Assembly: GCA_021776525.1 (NCBI GenBank)
Contig: JAJFFT010000005.1
Coordinates: 248,001-312,000 of the forward strand
Source: Robiginitomaculum sp.
GTDB lineage: Bacteria > Pseudomonadota > Alphaproteobacteria > Caulobacterales > Maricaulaceae
Direction of reading: 5' to 3'
DNA length: 64,000 nucleotides
Part shown: positions 18,782-26,642 of the stretch, piece by piece
Layout: each line of letters opens with the position of its first letter
Position numbering within the stretch: the first letter of the stretch is position 1
Position numbers and translations under genes: made by a program
Notes under the pieces: generated by a model
What the model saw: only the letters and a program-made list of their open reading frames with translations
Database searches by the model: none
Told to the model about the DNA's origin: nothing

Positions 18782-19567
18782 GTGTCAAAACTCTTTGATA
18801 TAGCGGGTAAAACCGTTTTGGTGACCGGCGGCGCATCGGGCATAGGCCTGATGGCGTCGCGCGCCTTTGCCAAGGCAGGCTGCACGGTGATGATCGCCTC
18901 GCGCAAAGGGGCGGTATGCGAAGGGGCGGCGGCCTCCATCAACGAAGAGATGGGTCGCGACTGTGCCTTTGGTTTTGCCGCCGATCTGGCCTCCGATGAG
19001 GGCATAGCGGCGGTGGTTAAGGCCGTATCGGGGCGAGCCGACAAACTCGATATTCTGATGAATAATGCCGGGGCCACGTGGGGGGCGCCTATGGGCGAAT
19101 TTCCCCGCTCCGGCTGGGACAAGATCATGAATGTCAATGTTACTGGCGTTTTTATGCTGGCGCAGGCTTTGCTGCCCATGCTGGAGGCTGCGGCCAGTGC
19201 TGCTGATCCGGCGCGCATTGTTAATGTTGGCTCGGTCGTGGGCACTCGTGCTGTGGGCAATAATGCCTATTCCTATGCCGCGTCCAAGGCGGCAGTACAT
19301 CATCTGACAAAGGTGTTGTCGAATGAATTGGCCCCACGTCATATTACGGTGAACGCCATTGCGCCCGGGCCTTTCCCCTCGCGGATGATGGCCTTTGTCA
19401 CCGAAAACGAAGAACTGGCCGCCTTGGCTCGTGCCGATGTGCCTTTGGGCCGTCTGGGCGAGCCGGATGATGTTGCCGGTGTGTTGCAGTTTTTGTGCAG
19501 CCGCGCCGGGGCCTATATAAATGGGGCAATTATTCCGCTTGATGGCGGCATGTCCGCGAAACCTTAA
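18782..19567 (+). CDS. SDR family oxidoreductase
   Basis: A 261-residue short-chain dehydrogenase with TGGASGIG (about residues 15-22), NNAG, and the catalytic YSYAASKAAVHH. The C-terminal LDGGMSAKP is typical of classical SDRs. The ASRK stretch after the second strand again suggests NADP(H). It starts with GTG five bases after the acyl-CoA dehydrogenase and is followed 10 bases later by the MaoC gene, so it belongs to the same transcription unit. The substrate is unknown; oxidation of a 3-hydroxyacyl intermediate is plausible. Confidence 0.87.
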   Translation: MSKLFDIAGKTVLVTGGASGIGLMASRAFAKAGCTVMIASRKGAVCEGAAASINEEMGRDCAFGFAADLASDEGIAAVVKAVSGRADKLDILMNNAGATWGAPMGEFPRSGWDKIMNVNVTGVFMLAQALLPMLEAAASAADPARIVNVGSVVGTRAVGNNAYSYAASKAAVHHLTKVLSNELAPRHITVNAIAPGPFPSRMMAFVTENEELAALARADVPLGRLGEPDDVAGVLQFLCSRAGAYINGAIIPLDGGMSAKP

Positions 19568-19577
19568 AGGAAGAACC

Positions 19578-20039
19578 ATGGTAAATATCGTATCTAGAGA
19601 AGAATTACTGGCCTCAAACGGCAAGGACTTGGGACATTCGGACTGGTTCGTCATGGATCAGGACCGCATCAATGCATTTGCCGATGCCACACTGGACCAT
19701 CAATTTATCCATATTGACCCCGAAGCCGCCGCCAAAACGCCTTTTGGGGGCACTATCGCGCACGGCTTTTTGACGCTCTCCATGCTGCCCTATCTGATGA
19801 AGGATCTGACCATGATTCCGGAAAATGTAGTCATGGGTGTCAATTATGGCTTTAATTCCTTGCGATTTTTGAACCCGGTTGCGGTCAATTCCAAAATTCG
19901 TGCTGCGGCAACCATCAAGGACGTGGTCGAGAAAAACCCCGGGCAGTTTTTGGTGACCTATACCGTTGCCATCGAGATTGAAGGGGCAGGCAAGCCTGCA
20001 CTGGTCGCCGAATGGCTGGGGATGAGTTTTACGGGGTGA
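19578..20039 (+). CDS. MaoC-like enoyl-CoA hydratase
   Basis: A 153-residue single hot-dog domain protein. The catalytic signature of R-specific hydratases is present: DQDRINAFADATLDHQFIH (Asp and His) followed by GGTIAHGFLTLSMLP. It would add water to a 2-enoyl-CoA, giving the (3R)-hydroxyacyl-CoA. That fits the neighbouring SDR at 20172, which resembles (3R)-hydroxyacyl-CoA dehydrogenases. ATG 19578 has AAGGAAG upstream; longer readings from 19521 overlap the previous gene without support. Confidence 0.9.
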   Translation: MVNIVSREELLASNGKDLGHSDWFVMDQDRINAFADATLDHQFIHIDPEAAAKTPFGGTIAHGFLTLSMLPYLMKDLTMIPENVVMGVNYGFNSLRFLNPVAVNSKIRAAATIKDVVEKNPGQFLVTYTVAIEIEGAGKPALVAEWLGMSFTG

Positions 20040-20047
20040 GGATTGCC

Positions 20048-20138
20048 TTTGCTCGTCATCCTCCGGCTTGACCAGAGGATCCATAGAGCGTGTAGCAATG
20101 CACAATGGATTGCCCGGTCAAGCCGGACAATGACGAAG
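20048..20138. repeat. Alphaproteobacterial REP-like intergenic palindrome
   Basis: CGTCATCCTCCGGCTTGACC and, inverted, GGTCAAGCCGGACAATGACG flank a centre containing GGATCCAT and ATGGATTG. This is the typical two-armed dispersed repeat with a (C)CGGCTTGACCGG core seen across alphaproteobacterial genomes. It lies between the MaoC and SDR genes inside an apparent operon and could affect mRNA processing. Confidence 0.75.
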
Positions 20139-20171
20139 AAAAAGAATTTGGTTATTATAAGGACAAGAAAA

Positions 20172-21095
20172 ATGAGTATTCGATTTGATGATCGCGTCGC
20201 CATTGTTACCGGTGCGGGCAATGGCCTTGGGCGCACACATGCCTTGGGTCTGGCGGCACGTGGTGCCAAGGTTGTGGTCAATGATTTGGGCGGTGCCCGC
20301 GATGGCACCGGTGGCTCGCTTAGCGCGGCGGAAACCGTGGTGGCCGAGATCAAGGCAGCCGGCGGCGAGGCCATGGCCAATGGCGCCAACGTCACCAATG
20401 CCGGCGAAGTTGCGGCGATGGTCAAGCAAGCCATGGACGCCTGGGGCAGGGTGGACATTCTGGTCAATAATGCCGGAATTTTGCGTGATAAAACCTTCCT
20501 GAAAATGGAGTTGGCCGATTTTCAGATGGTCATTGATGTGCACCTGATGGGTTCGGTCAATTGCACCAAGGCGGTCTGGGAGATTATGCGCGAACAGGGT
20601 TATGGCCGGATTGCCATGACCACCTCGTCTTCTGGGCTTTATGGTAATTTTGGGCAGGCCAATTATGGCGCAGCCAAACTGGGCCTTGTGGGCTTTATGA
20701 ACACGCTGCATCTGGAAGGCGCCAAATATGACATTCGCGTCAATGCGCTCTCGCCGGTGGCTGGTACGCGCATGACCGAAGATTTGATGCCACAGGAAGT
20801 CTTGGACGTAATGACCCCGGAATCAGTTTCTGCCGGCCTGATCTATCTGGTCAGCGAAGACGGCCCCCGGCGCACCATTCTGGCCGCAGGCGCAGGCGGT
20901 TTTGCCTGTGCGCGTATTACCGAAACACAGGGTATCTATTTGAAACCGGATGAGCAAACCCCGGAAAATGTCGCTGCCAATTGGGACACCATCACAAATG
21001 CAGACGGTGCCGAAGAATATACCATGGGCGGCCAGCAATCGATGAAATTCCTCTCAGAAGCCAGCAAGGCATTGGGACTGGATTTGAAACGATGA
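20172..21095 (+). CDS. SDR, (3R)-hydroxyacyl-CoA dehydrogenase-like
   Basis: A 307-residue SDR resembling the dehydrogenase domain of peroxisomal multifunctional enzyme type 2 (HSD17B4/Fox2). It has TGAGNGLGRTHAL with VVVNDLGGARDGTGGS, the characteristic long loop of that group, then NNAG and YGAAKLGLVG, and a C-terminal extension past the usual SDR end. It would oxidise the (3R)-hydroxyacyl-CoA made by the MaoC hydratase. A long in-frame stretch upstream reads through a REP-like repeat and is rejected; ATG 20172 with AAGGA upstream is chosen. The stop overlaps the start of the next gene. Confidence 0.88.
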   Translation: MSIRFDDRVAIVTGAGNGLGRTHALGLAARGAKVVVNDLGGARDGTGGSLSAAETVVAEIKAAGGEAMANGANVTNAGEVAAMVKQAMDAWGRVDILVNNAGILRDKTFLKMELADFQMVIDVHLMGSVNCTKAVWEIMREQGYGRIAMTTSSSGLYGNFGQANYGAAKLGLVGFMNTLHLEGAKYDIRVNALSPVAGTRMTEDLMPQEVLDVMTPESVSAGLIYLVSEDGPRRTILAAGAGGFACARITETQGIYLKPDEQTPENVAANWDTITNADGAEEYTMGGQQSMKFLSEASKALGLDLKR

Positions 21096-22069
21096 AGGCG
21101 GTTATTTGCAAAGAATACGGCAATTATCACGATCTTGCCTTTGAACAGATGGATGATCCAACACCTGGCCCCGGCCAGGTGTGCATCGATGTTCGTGCGG
21201 CGGGCTTGAATTTCCCTGACCTTCTTTTGGTTCAGGGTCTTTACCAGATGAAGCCGCCAACACCGTTTGTGCCGGGCGCGGAATGCGCTGGCGTGATTTG
21301 TGCGCTGGGCGAAGGCGTGAGCGGGTTTGCCGTGGGTGACCGGGTGATTGCCTACACCATGAATGGCGCATTTGCGCAAAAGGTCGTGGTGGCTGCGCAG
21401 GCCTTGGCCCGCCTTCCCGAAGGCATGGATTTTGATGTGGGCGCAGGCATCACCACCACCTATGCGACGTCCTATTATGCCTTAAAACAACGCGCCAATT
21501 TGCAAGCCGGTGAAAGCTTGGCAGTGCTGGGCGCAGCGGGCGGCGTTGGTCTGGCGGCGGTCGAGCTGGGTGCAGCCATGGGGGCCACTGTTATTGCCGC
21601 CGCCAGCACCCAAGAAAAGCTGGACCTGACAGCGGCGCACGGTGCAACACATCTGATCAATTATGAAAAGGACGAGCTAAAAGCAGCCCTTAAAGAGGCC
21701 ACCGGCGGCAAAGGTGCCGATGTGATCTATGATCCGGTGGGCGGAAAATATGCCGAACCCGCGCTGCGGGCGATTGGCTGGAACGGGCGCTATCTGGTGG
21801 TGGGTTTTGCCGCAGGCGATATTCCTAAAATCCCGCTTAATCTGGTGCTTCTTAAAACCGCATCATTGGTTGGGGTGTTTTGGGGGGCATGGGCCATGCG
21901 TGACCCGGCGGCCCATGCGCAAAATATGGCCGAGATCTTTGACTTCTACAAACACGGTAAGATCAAAGCGACCGTCACCAAGCGCTATGCGTTCGAAGAT
22001 TTCATGCAAGGTTTCGATGCGCTGGCCAAACGCGAAGCCAAAGGCAAACTGGTCTTGGTATCGTCCTGA
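21092..22069 (+). CDS. Zinc-free MDR, quinone oxidoreductase-like
   Basis: A 325-residue medium-chain dehydrogenase/reductase of the NADPH:quinone oxidoreductase group. It starts MKAVICKEYG, has the NADPH-binding AVLGAAGGVGLAAVELG (Rossmann) and DVIYDPVGG, and lacks the structural zinc cysteines of alcohol dehydrogenases. In acyl-CoA clusters such proteins often reduce enoyl groups or quinones; the substrate is unknown. ATG overlaps the SDR stop (ATGA at 21092-21095), making it the last gene of the catabolic block. Confidence 0.88.
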   Translation: MKAVICKEYGNYHDLAFEQMDDPTPGPGQVCIDVRAAGLNFPDLLLVQGLYQMKPPTPFVPGAECAGVICALGEGVSGFAVGDRVIAYTMNGAFAQKVVVAAQALARLPEGMDFDVGAGITTTYATSYYALKQRANLQAGESLAVLGAAGGVGLAAVELGAAMGATVIAAASTQEKLDLTAAHGATHLINYEKDELKAALKEATGGKGADVIYDPVGGKYAEPALRAIGWNGRYLVVGFAAGDIPKIPLNLVLLKTASLVGVFWGAWAMRDPAAHAQNMAEIFDFYKHGKIKATVTKRYAFEDFMQGFDALAKREAKGKLVLVSS

Positions 22070-22088
22070 TTCCTTCTTGAAAAATTCA

Positions 22089-22106
22089 CATTTACGTTCG
22101 TAAATG
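22089..22106. promoter_or_regulatory. Perfect inverted repeat before the PLP dehydratase gene
   Basis: CATTTACG (22089-22096) and CGTAAATG (22099-22106) form perfect 8-bp arms around TT, ending four bases before the ATG at 22111. The size and tight symmetry look like a TetR- or MerR-type operator. It also lies 20 bases downstream of the acyl-CoA operon stop. Confidence 0.45.
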
Positions 22107-22110
22107 GCGT

Positions 22111-23103
22111 ATGAGTACAGATATGAAGATCCCGACATTCGCGGACGTTTGTGAGGCACATGACCGCCTGTGTGGTCATGTGGTGCGCACGCCGCTTTTA
22201 CGCTGTGATGCCTTGGATAATGCGGTGGGACGCCCGGTCTTTGTCAAGGCGGAATGCCTGCAAACCACCGGGGCATTCAAATATCGCGGCGCTAGCAATC
22301 GCATTATGCAATTAACCGAGGCGGAGCGCTCTGCCGGTGTTGTGGCCTATTCGTCGGGTAATCATGCCAATGGTGTTGCGGCGGCGGCGCAAGAGGCCGG
22401 TGTTCCGGCGCTGATCGTCATGCCCGCCGATGTCCCTGCGGTGAAATCCGATGGGGTGAAGGCGCGGGGTGCTAAGATCGTCTATTATGATCGGCAAACC
22501 GAAAACCGCGAAGAAATCGCCCAAAAAATAGCGCAAGAACGCGGCGCGGTTATTGTCCCGCCTTATGACGATGCCATCGTCATTGCCGGGCAGGGTACAG
22601 CCGGGATGGAATGCGCCGAACAATGCCAGGAAATCGGGGTGACGCCTGACGCTATTGTGGTCAATGCGGGCGGCGGAGGTTTTACCGCAGGCATTGCTTT
22701 GGCCTGGTCAGAACTTTGTCCACAGGCGCGTATTTATACGGCAGAACCCGCAGAGTTTAATGACCATGAACGCTCTTTTAAGGCTGGCGAAAAACAACGT
22801 AATGCCAAGTTGGCAGGGTCTGTCTGTGATGCGCTGCTGACGCCAGAACCGGGCGATATTACCTTTGCCGTTAATAAAAAACTGGTCAGTGCTGGTTTGT
22901 GTGCCAGTGATGATGAAGCGTTTGCGGCCATGCGGTTTGCGTTTTCTCACTTGAAGATTGTGCTAGAACCGGGCGGCGCGGTGGCGCTGGCCACAGCATT
23001 AGCCGGGCGTGTGCCGGGCGAGGGACCGTTGGTGGTTCTGGCCACAGGCGGCAATGTGGACCCGGCTTTATTTGCACAAGTGATTAGCGACAGGCCTGAC
23101 TAG
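22111..23103 (+). CDS. PLP-dependent threonine/serine dehydratase family
   Basis: A 330-residue fold-type II PLP enzyme. The Schiff-base lysine is in TTGAFKYRGASNRI (about residues 52-65). The phosphate/substrate loop SSGNHANGVAAAA follows, then the glycine-rich NAGGGGFTAGIAL. The family covers catabolic threonine dehydratase, serine racemase and related 3-hydroxyamino acid dehydratases; the lack of an ACT domain points to a catabolic or racemase-like type over biosynthetic IlvA. It is preceded by a perfect inverted repeat and is probably transcribed separately. Confidence 0.87.
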   Translation: MSTDMKIPTFADVCEAHDRLCGHVVRTPLLRCDALDNAVGRPVFVKAECLQTTGAFKYRGASNRIMQLTEAERSAGVVAYSSGNHANGVAAAAQEAGVPALIVMPADVPAVKSDGVKARGAKIVYYDRQTENREEIAQKIAQERGAVIVPPYDDAIVIAGQGTAGMECAEQCQEIGVTPDAIVVNAGGGGFTAGIALAWSELCPQARIYTAEPAEFNDHERSFKAGEKQRNAKLAGSVCDALLTPEPGDITFAVNKKLVSAGLCASDDEAFAAMRFAFSHLKIVLEPGGAVALATALAGRVPGEGPLVVLATGGNVDPALFAQVISDRPD

Positions 23104-23154
23104 TTTTTAGGTTTTTATTTCTCCACCCTTCAGTTGCACCTCAGGATGAGGATG

Positions 23155-23225
23155 GCGACATAACACAAACCTCATGCTGAGGAGTGAGGCCTGCTTTTGG
23201 GCCGAACCTCGAAGTATGGATAAAC
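23155..23225. repeat. REP-like element with CCTCA-TGAGG arms
   Basis: The stretch CCTCATGCTGAGGAGTGAGG, with a following AACCTCGAAGTATG, matches the widely dispersed alphaproteobacterial intergenic element that contains CCTCATCCTGAGGAG and CTCGAAGGATG. It sits downstream of the PLP dehydratase gene; a related partial arm (CCTCAGGATGAGG) lies at 23140-23152. Confidence 0.6.
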
Positions 23226-23275
23226 TATACCCCAAACACCCCGCTGTGGGATAAGTTTGCGTAACCCACTATTTG

Positions 23276-23365
23276 TGTCACCCCGGAAAAGCACTCGCTT
23301 TATCCGGGGCCCATTGTGAATGTGCGATGCACGATGGATCCCGGCTCGATGGCCGGGATGACACA
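23276..23365. repeat. REP-like palindrome (TGTCA-CCCGG ... CCGGG-TGACA)
   Basis: TGTCACCCCGGAAAAGC and the opposing GGCCGGGATGACAC enclose GCCCATTGTG and GATGGATCCCGG. This is a two-armed intergenic palindrome of the same general class as the one at 20048 but of a different subfamily. It can form a long stem and would be expected elsewhere in this genome. Confidence 0.7.
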
Positions 23366-23658
23366 AAAGAGATTATCCCGAGGATAGTGTCATGAGGGTC
23401 AAAAGCTGTCCCTTATTGCCCCTCAAATCGCCCTGTATTTGCCCCTCAAATCGCCCTGTATTTGCCCCTAAAGTGCCCCTTATTGAACCCTTAAACGTCC
23501 CTCAAACAAGGCATTTTCCCCCTTATGGCCCCTGGCCCGGGGGCGGATATGTCGGTTTTATCCCCGCTTATGGTCAAGCGCATACAATGGTGCATTTTGA
23601 TGAGGGCATTTGGGTGATGCCCCTTGCCCGTATCTGCTGGGGCCGCTATCAGCGCCCC
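23366..23658. other. Intergenic C-rich tract with 23-bp tandem repeat
   Basis: No convincing gene was found in 23104-23658. Besides two REP-like elements it holds a 23-base unit repeated exactly twice in tandem (23418-23440 and 23441-23463), each containing GCCCCTCAAATCGCCC, then partial diverged copies rich in GCCCCT to about 23500. An open frame runs through these repeats into crcB, but it encodes low-complexity sequence and is judged non-coding. A GGGCA/TGCCC hairpin is at 23604-23622. Confidence 0.65.
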
Positions 23659-24042
23659 ATGAAAACACTTCTTCTTACTGCGGCGGGCGGGGCGCTGGGC
23701 GCCAGTGCGCGTCACATGCTCAGCCGCTATGCATTACACACATTTGGCCCCGGGATTCCATGGGGAACCCTGATGGCCAATACGCTTGGCGGTTTTGCCA
23801 TGGGGCTGTTGGCCGGGTGGCTGGCCTTTGGTGTTGATGGGGGGCGCGAATTGCGTCTGTTCCTGGGGGTCGGTTTGTTGGGTGGGTTTACCACGTTTTC
23901 AGCGTTTTCGCTTGAAGCAGCCTTGATGATCGAACGCAAAGCCTGGGGCGCGGCGCTGGGCTATGTGGGTATTTCAGTGGTGTTTGCCATCGGGGCCTTG
24001 TTCATAGGATTATTCGTTGCACGAAGGTTATTTGCCGCATGA
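23659..24042 (+). CDS. crcB: Fluoride ion channel CrcB/FluC
   Basis: A 127-residue four-helix membrane protein of the Fluc fluoride channel family, which exports fluoride passively as a dual-topology dimer. Diagnostic segments are GGALGASARHML (residues about 9-20), GTLMANTLGGFAMG with the conserved Asn, and LLGGFTTFSAFSLEA with the fluoride-lining phenylalanines and threonines. ATG 23659 gives normal family length; a much longer upstream reading through tandem repeats is rejected. The stop overlaps the next gene (ATGA at 24039-24042). Confidence 0.94.
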   Translation: MKTLLLTAAGGALGASARHMLSRYALHTFGPGIPWGTLMANTLGGFAMGLLAGWLAFGVDGGRELRLFLGVGLLGGFTTFSAFSLEAALMIERKAWGAALGYVGISVVFAIGALFIGLFVARRLFAA

Positions 24043-25013
24043 GCGCCGTACAAAACATAATTGTGAAGGCTGGCGAAGAAGATCAGCGACTGGATCGCTG
24101 GTTCAAACGACAGTTTCCTCACATCAGCCACGGTGCGTTGGAAAAGTATTTGCGCAAAGGCGAAGTGCGCGTTGATGGCAAGCGTTCTAAATCATCCTTT
24201 CGTTTGCAAAAAGATATGCTGGTTCGTGTGCCGCCTATGCCTGATGCCGACACGCCAAAACCTTTTACTCGGGTCAATGCAGAGGATGCGGCGTTTTTAC
24301 GCGATCTGGTGATCTATAAAGACGCCCGTGTGATTGTGCTCAACAAACCTGCTGGGCTGGCGGTACAGGGCGGTACAAAAACCACACGCCATATCGATGG
24401 CATGCTGGACGCTTTGGCCAAAAAGGGCGAGCGCCCGCGTCTGGTCCACAGGCTGGACCGCGATACATCGGGTGTGTTGCTGCTTGGCCGTGATGTGGCG
24501 GCCACGGCGGCACTGGCCAAGTCGTTTCAGTCGCGCAAAGCACAAAAGACCTATTGGGCATTGGTTTTGGGCGTGCCGCGCCCGGAAATGGGCCTGCTGA
24601 GCGGTTATATGAAAAAAGGTTTTGGCGAGAAGGGCCGCGAGTTGATGATCACGGCCCGCCATGGTGATCCTGATGCCAGCTATGCCCGCACCCGCTATGC
24701 GGTGTTGGCCCGTGCCGGGCAACGGGCCTCTTGGGTGGCGCTGCGTCCTGAAACCGGGCGCACACACCAATTGCGGTTTCATATGGCGGGGATGGGGCAT
24801 GCCATTGCCGGGGACCGCAAATATGTGTGTGACAGGCCCGATGTTGGTGGTCTGGACGAACAATTGCACTTGCATGCCCATGCAATCACTCTACCGCACC
24901 CCGATGGCGGCATGTTGAGCGCCGAGGCACCTTTGCCGGCGCATATGAACAGAAGCTTTGCAGCATTGGGCTTTGGGGCCAGTGATGCCGGTGATGATCC
25001 GTTTGCAGAATAA
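24039..25013 (+). CDS. rluC: RluC/RluD-family 23S rRNA pseudouridine synthase
   Basis: A 324-residue pseudouridine synthase. The N-terminal S4 RNA-binding domain (about residues 12-75, RLDRWFKRQFPHISHGALEK) is followed by the catalytic domain with VLNKPAGLAVQGG and the active-site HRLDRDTSGVLLLG, in which the Asp is catalytic. ALRPETGRTHQLRFHM is also typical. Size and S4 domain favour RluC, modifying 23S rRNA, over RluA. The gene overlaps crcB by four bases; co-location of crcB and rluC is frequent in alphaproteobacteria. Confidence 0.9.
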   Translation: MSAVQNIIVKAGEEDQRLDRWFKRQFPHISHGALEKYLRKGEVRVDGKRSKSSFRLQKDMLVRVPPMPDADTPKPFTRVNAEDAAFLRDLVIYKDARVIVLNKPAGLAVQGGTKTTRHIDGMLDALAKKGERPRLVHRLDRDTSGVLLLGRDVAATAALAKSFQSRKAQKTYWALVLGVPRPEMGLLSGYMKKGFGEKGRELMITARHGDPDASYARTRYAVLARAGQRASWVALRPETGRTHQLRFHMAGMGHAIAGDRKYVCDRPDVGGLDEQLHLHAHAITLPHPDGGMLSAEAPLPAHMNRSFAALGFGASDAGDDPFAE

Positions 25014-25105
25014 GCGCGGCATATTGTCCAAACACACAATTAAGGCGTTCGTTTTTAACGTTTAGCGTGCATAATATTGGGTTAGTGCAGCGCAAAGGCA
25101 AACCC

Positions 25106-26095
25106 ATGACCAACAAGACCACACCAGCAAGCAAATCCACACTGAAATCGGCTGAACCTGCCAAGGGTGCTGCCACCAATGGACAGGCTGCACCCAAGAC
25201 CAGTGAAGCTGGTGACGCGTTGCATCACCTTGCTGAAATGCGCCATGACCCGGATGCGATACGAGACGCCTTTGAAAATGGCGTATTTCCGTACAAGTCT
25301 AAAATCGGACGCAAAGCTTATGAAAGGCACAAAGCCGAACTTCAGGTGGAACTGCTGAAAATGCAGCGCTGGGCCGAAGAAACCGGAGAGAAAGTCGTGA
25401 TGATTTTTGAAGGCCGTGATGCCGCCGGTAAAGGCGGCACCATAAAACGCATTACCGAGCATCTTAATCCGCGCACGGCCCGTGTGGTGGCGCTCTCCAA
25501 GCCTAGTGATCGCGAACGTAATCAATGGTTTTTTCAACGCTATATCAGGCATTTACCAACAGGCGGCGAAATCGTGTTGTTTGACCGTTCGTGGTATAAT
25601 CGCGCCGGTGTCGAGCGGGTGATGAATTTTTGTGAGCCGGCAGAATATCTGGAATTCATGCGTCAGGTTCCCGAACTGGAACGCATGCTGGTCCGTTCGG
25701 GCATCCGGATTTTTAAATTCTGGTTTTCCGTAACGCAGGAAGAACAGGCCAGACGGTTCAAATCACGTGAACAGGACCCATTGAAACAATGGAAGCTTTC
25801 ACCGGTTGACCGGGCCAGTATCGATAAGTGGACTGATTATACCGAAGCCAAGGAAGCCATGTTCTTCTATACAGATACTGCAGATGCGCCGTGGACCATT
25901 GTAAAATCAAACGACAAGAAACGGGCGCGGTTGGAATGCATGCAACATATTTTGGCCAGCCTGCCTTATCCCAATAAAAACACCCAATTGATCAAGGGAC
26001 CTGATCCGTTAATTGTTGGGGGAACACACCATATTCTTGGACGTTCTGAACACATATTGGGGGCCAGTTTGCACCCGGATTTACGGCGCGGCTGA
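25106..26095 (+). CDS. ppk2: Polyphosphate kinase 2
   Basis: A predicted 329-residue PPK2 enzyme, which transfers phosphate between polyphosphate and nucleoside diphosphates or monophosphates. After a low-complexity N-terminus rich in Lys, Ala and Thr, the core shows the Walker A FEGRDAAGKGGTIKR, ALSKPSDRERNQWFFQRY, and the lid/Walker B segments FDRSWYNRAGVERVM. It ends with a conserved DADDAPWTIVKSNDKKRARL-type region. The one-domain architecture suggests class I, acting on diphosphates, but this cannot be settled by eye. ATG 25106 is preferred, with AAAGG upstream. Confidence 0.93.
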   Translation: MTNKTTPASKSTLKSAEPAKGAATNGQAAPKTSEAGDALHHLAEMRHDPDAIRDAFENGVFPYKSKIGRKAYERHKAELQVELLKMQRWAEETGEKVVMIFEGRDAAGKGGTIKRITEHLNPRTARVVALSKPSDRERNQWFFQRYIRHLPTGGEIVLFDRSWYNRAGVERVMNFCEPAEYLEFMRQVPELERMLVRSGIRIFKFWFSVTQEEQARRFKSREQDPLKQWKLSPVDRASIDKWTDYTEAKEAMFFYTDTADAPWTIVKSNDKKRARLECMQHILASLPYPNKNTQLIKGPDPLIVGGTHHILGRSEHILGASLHPDLRRG

Positions 26096-26111
26096 TCGCC
26101 CGGTTTTTGCC

Positions 26112-26642
26112 CTAGTACAGGGTGTCGAGTTGACGTTTACCGTCGACCTCAATGCCTTTGATGACGGCTCTGCCGTCTTTGCTCAGTGAAACGATGAGCC
26201 TCATTTTGTGCTCACGCACCTGATTTTCCAATGCTTTGGCATTCTTTTTGTCGGCAAAATAGCTCTCGATATTATAGACCACTCTGAGTGTGTTTCGGTT
26301 GTGTTTGATACGCCCTTTTATGACGTATTCATCGTTTTTTGGACGTGTATGGTGGTATGAAACCGGGATCCAGTTTTTCTGTTCGCCCTCTTTGAGGCTT
26401 ACATAGATTGTCTGGCCTTTTTTGTATGTGATCTCGTCGTGCGGCAGGTCTTTATTCAGCCTGTGAAGATCAGTCCGTATGATGACGTAGTGACCACGAA
26501 ATAACGAACGCGGATCAACAGGTTCCATGTCCAGTATGATCTCAGCGCCGTTTTGGCGGCGTTGCTCGTGGTCAACGGCCATGAAAACTAAAAAGGCACT
26601 CATGATGACGGCGATCAGGATAATCCAGCGAGATGGGGTCAT
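26112..26642 (-). CDS. GDYXXLXY-type membrane-anchored protein
   Basis: A 176-residue protein with one N-terminal membrane helix (about residues 7-23) and a periplasmic domain. It overlaps the stop of the DUF2157 gene, the usual partner of GDYXXLXY-domain proteins, and its DPRSLFRGHYVIIRTDLHRLN segment aligns with the namesake motif. The motif is altered here: the GDY has become GHY and the final Tyr is Thr. The family function is unknown; domain pairs are proposed to act as a membrane complex. The gene is convergent with ppk2. Confidence 0.75.
   Translation of the reverse strand: MTPSRWIILIAVIMSAFLVFMAVDHEQRRQNGAEIILDMEPVDPRSLFRGHYVIIRTDLHRLNKDLPHDEITYKKGQTIYVSLKEGEQKNWIPVSYHHTRPKNDEYVIKGRIKHNRNTLRVVYNIESYFADKKNAKALENQVREHKMRLIVSLSKDGRAVIKGIEVDGKRQLDTLY

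Noticed and set aside
20043-20171. N-terminal extension of the SDR at 20172
   Set aside because: It is the translation of a REP-like palindromic repeat, not of coding sequence.
23604-23645. Possible fluoride (crcB) riboswitch upstream of crcB
   Set aside because: GGGTG, a GCCCC loop and a CTGCTGGGGC segment vaguely resemble the fluoride riboswitch P1 and pseudoknot, but only four bases separate the parts, so the P3 hairpin is missing. An Infernal search with RF01734 would decide.
23392-23658. N-terminal extension of CrcB
   Set aside because: It encodes low-complexity Pro/Cys-rich sequence through tandem repeats; family proteins start at about 23659.
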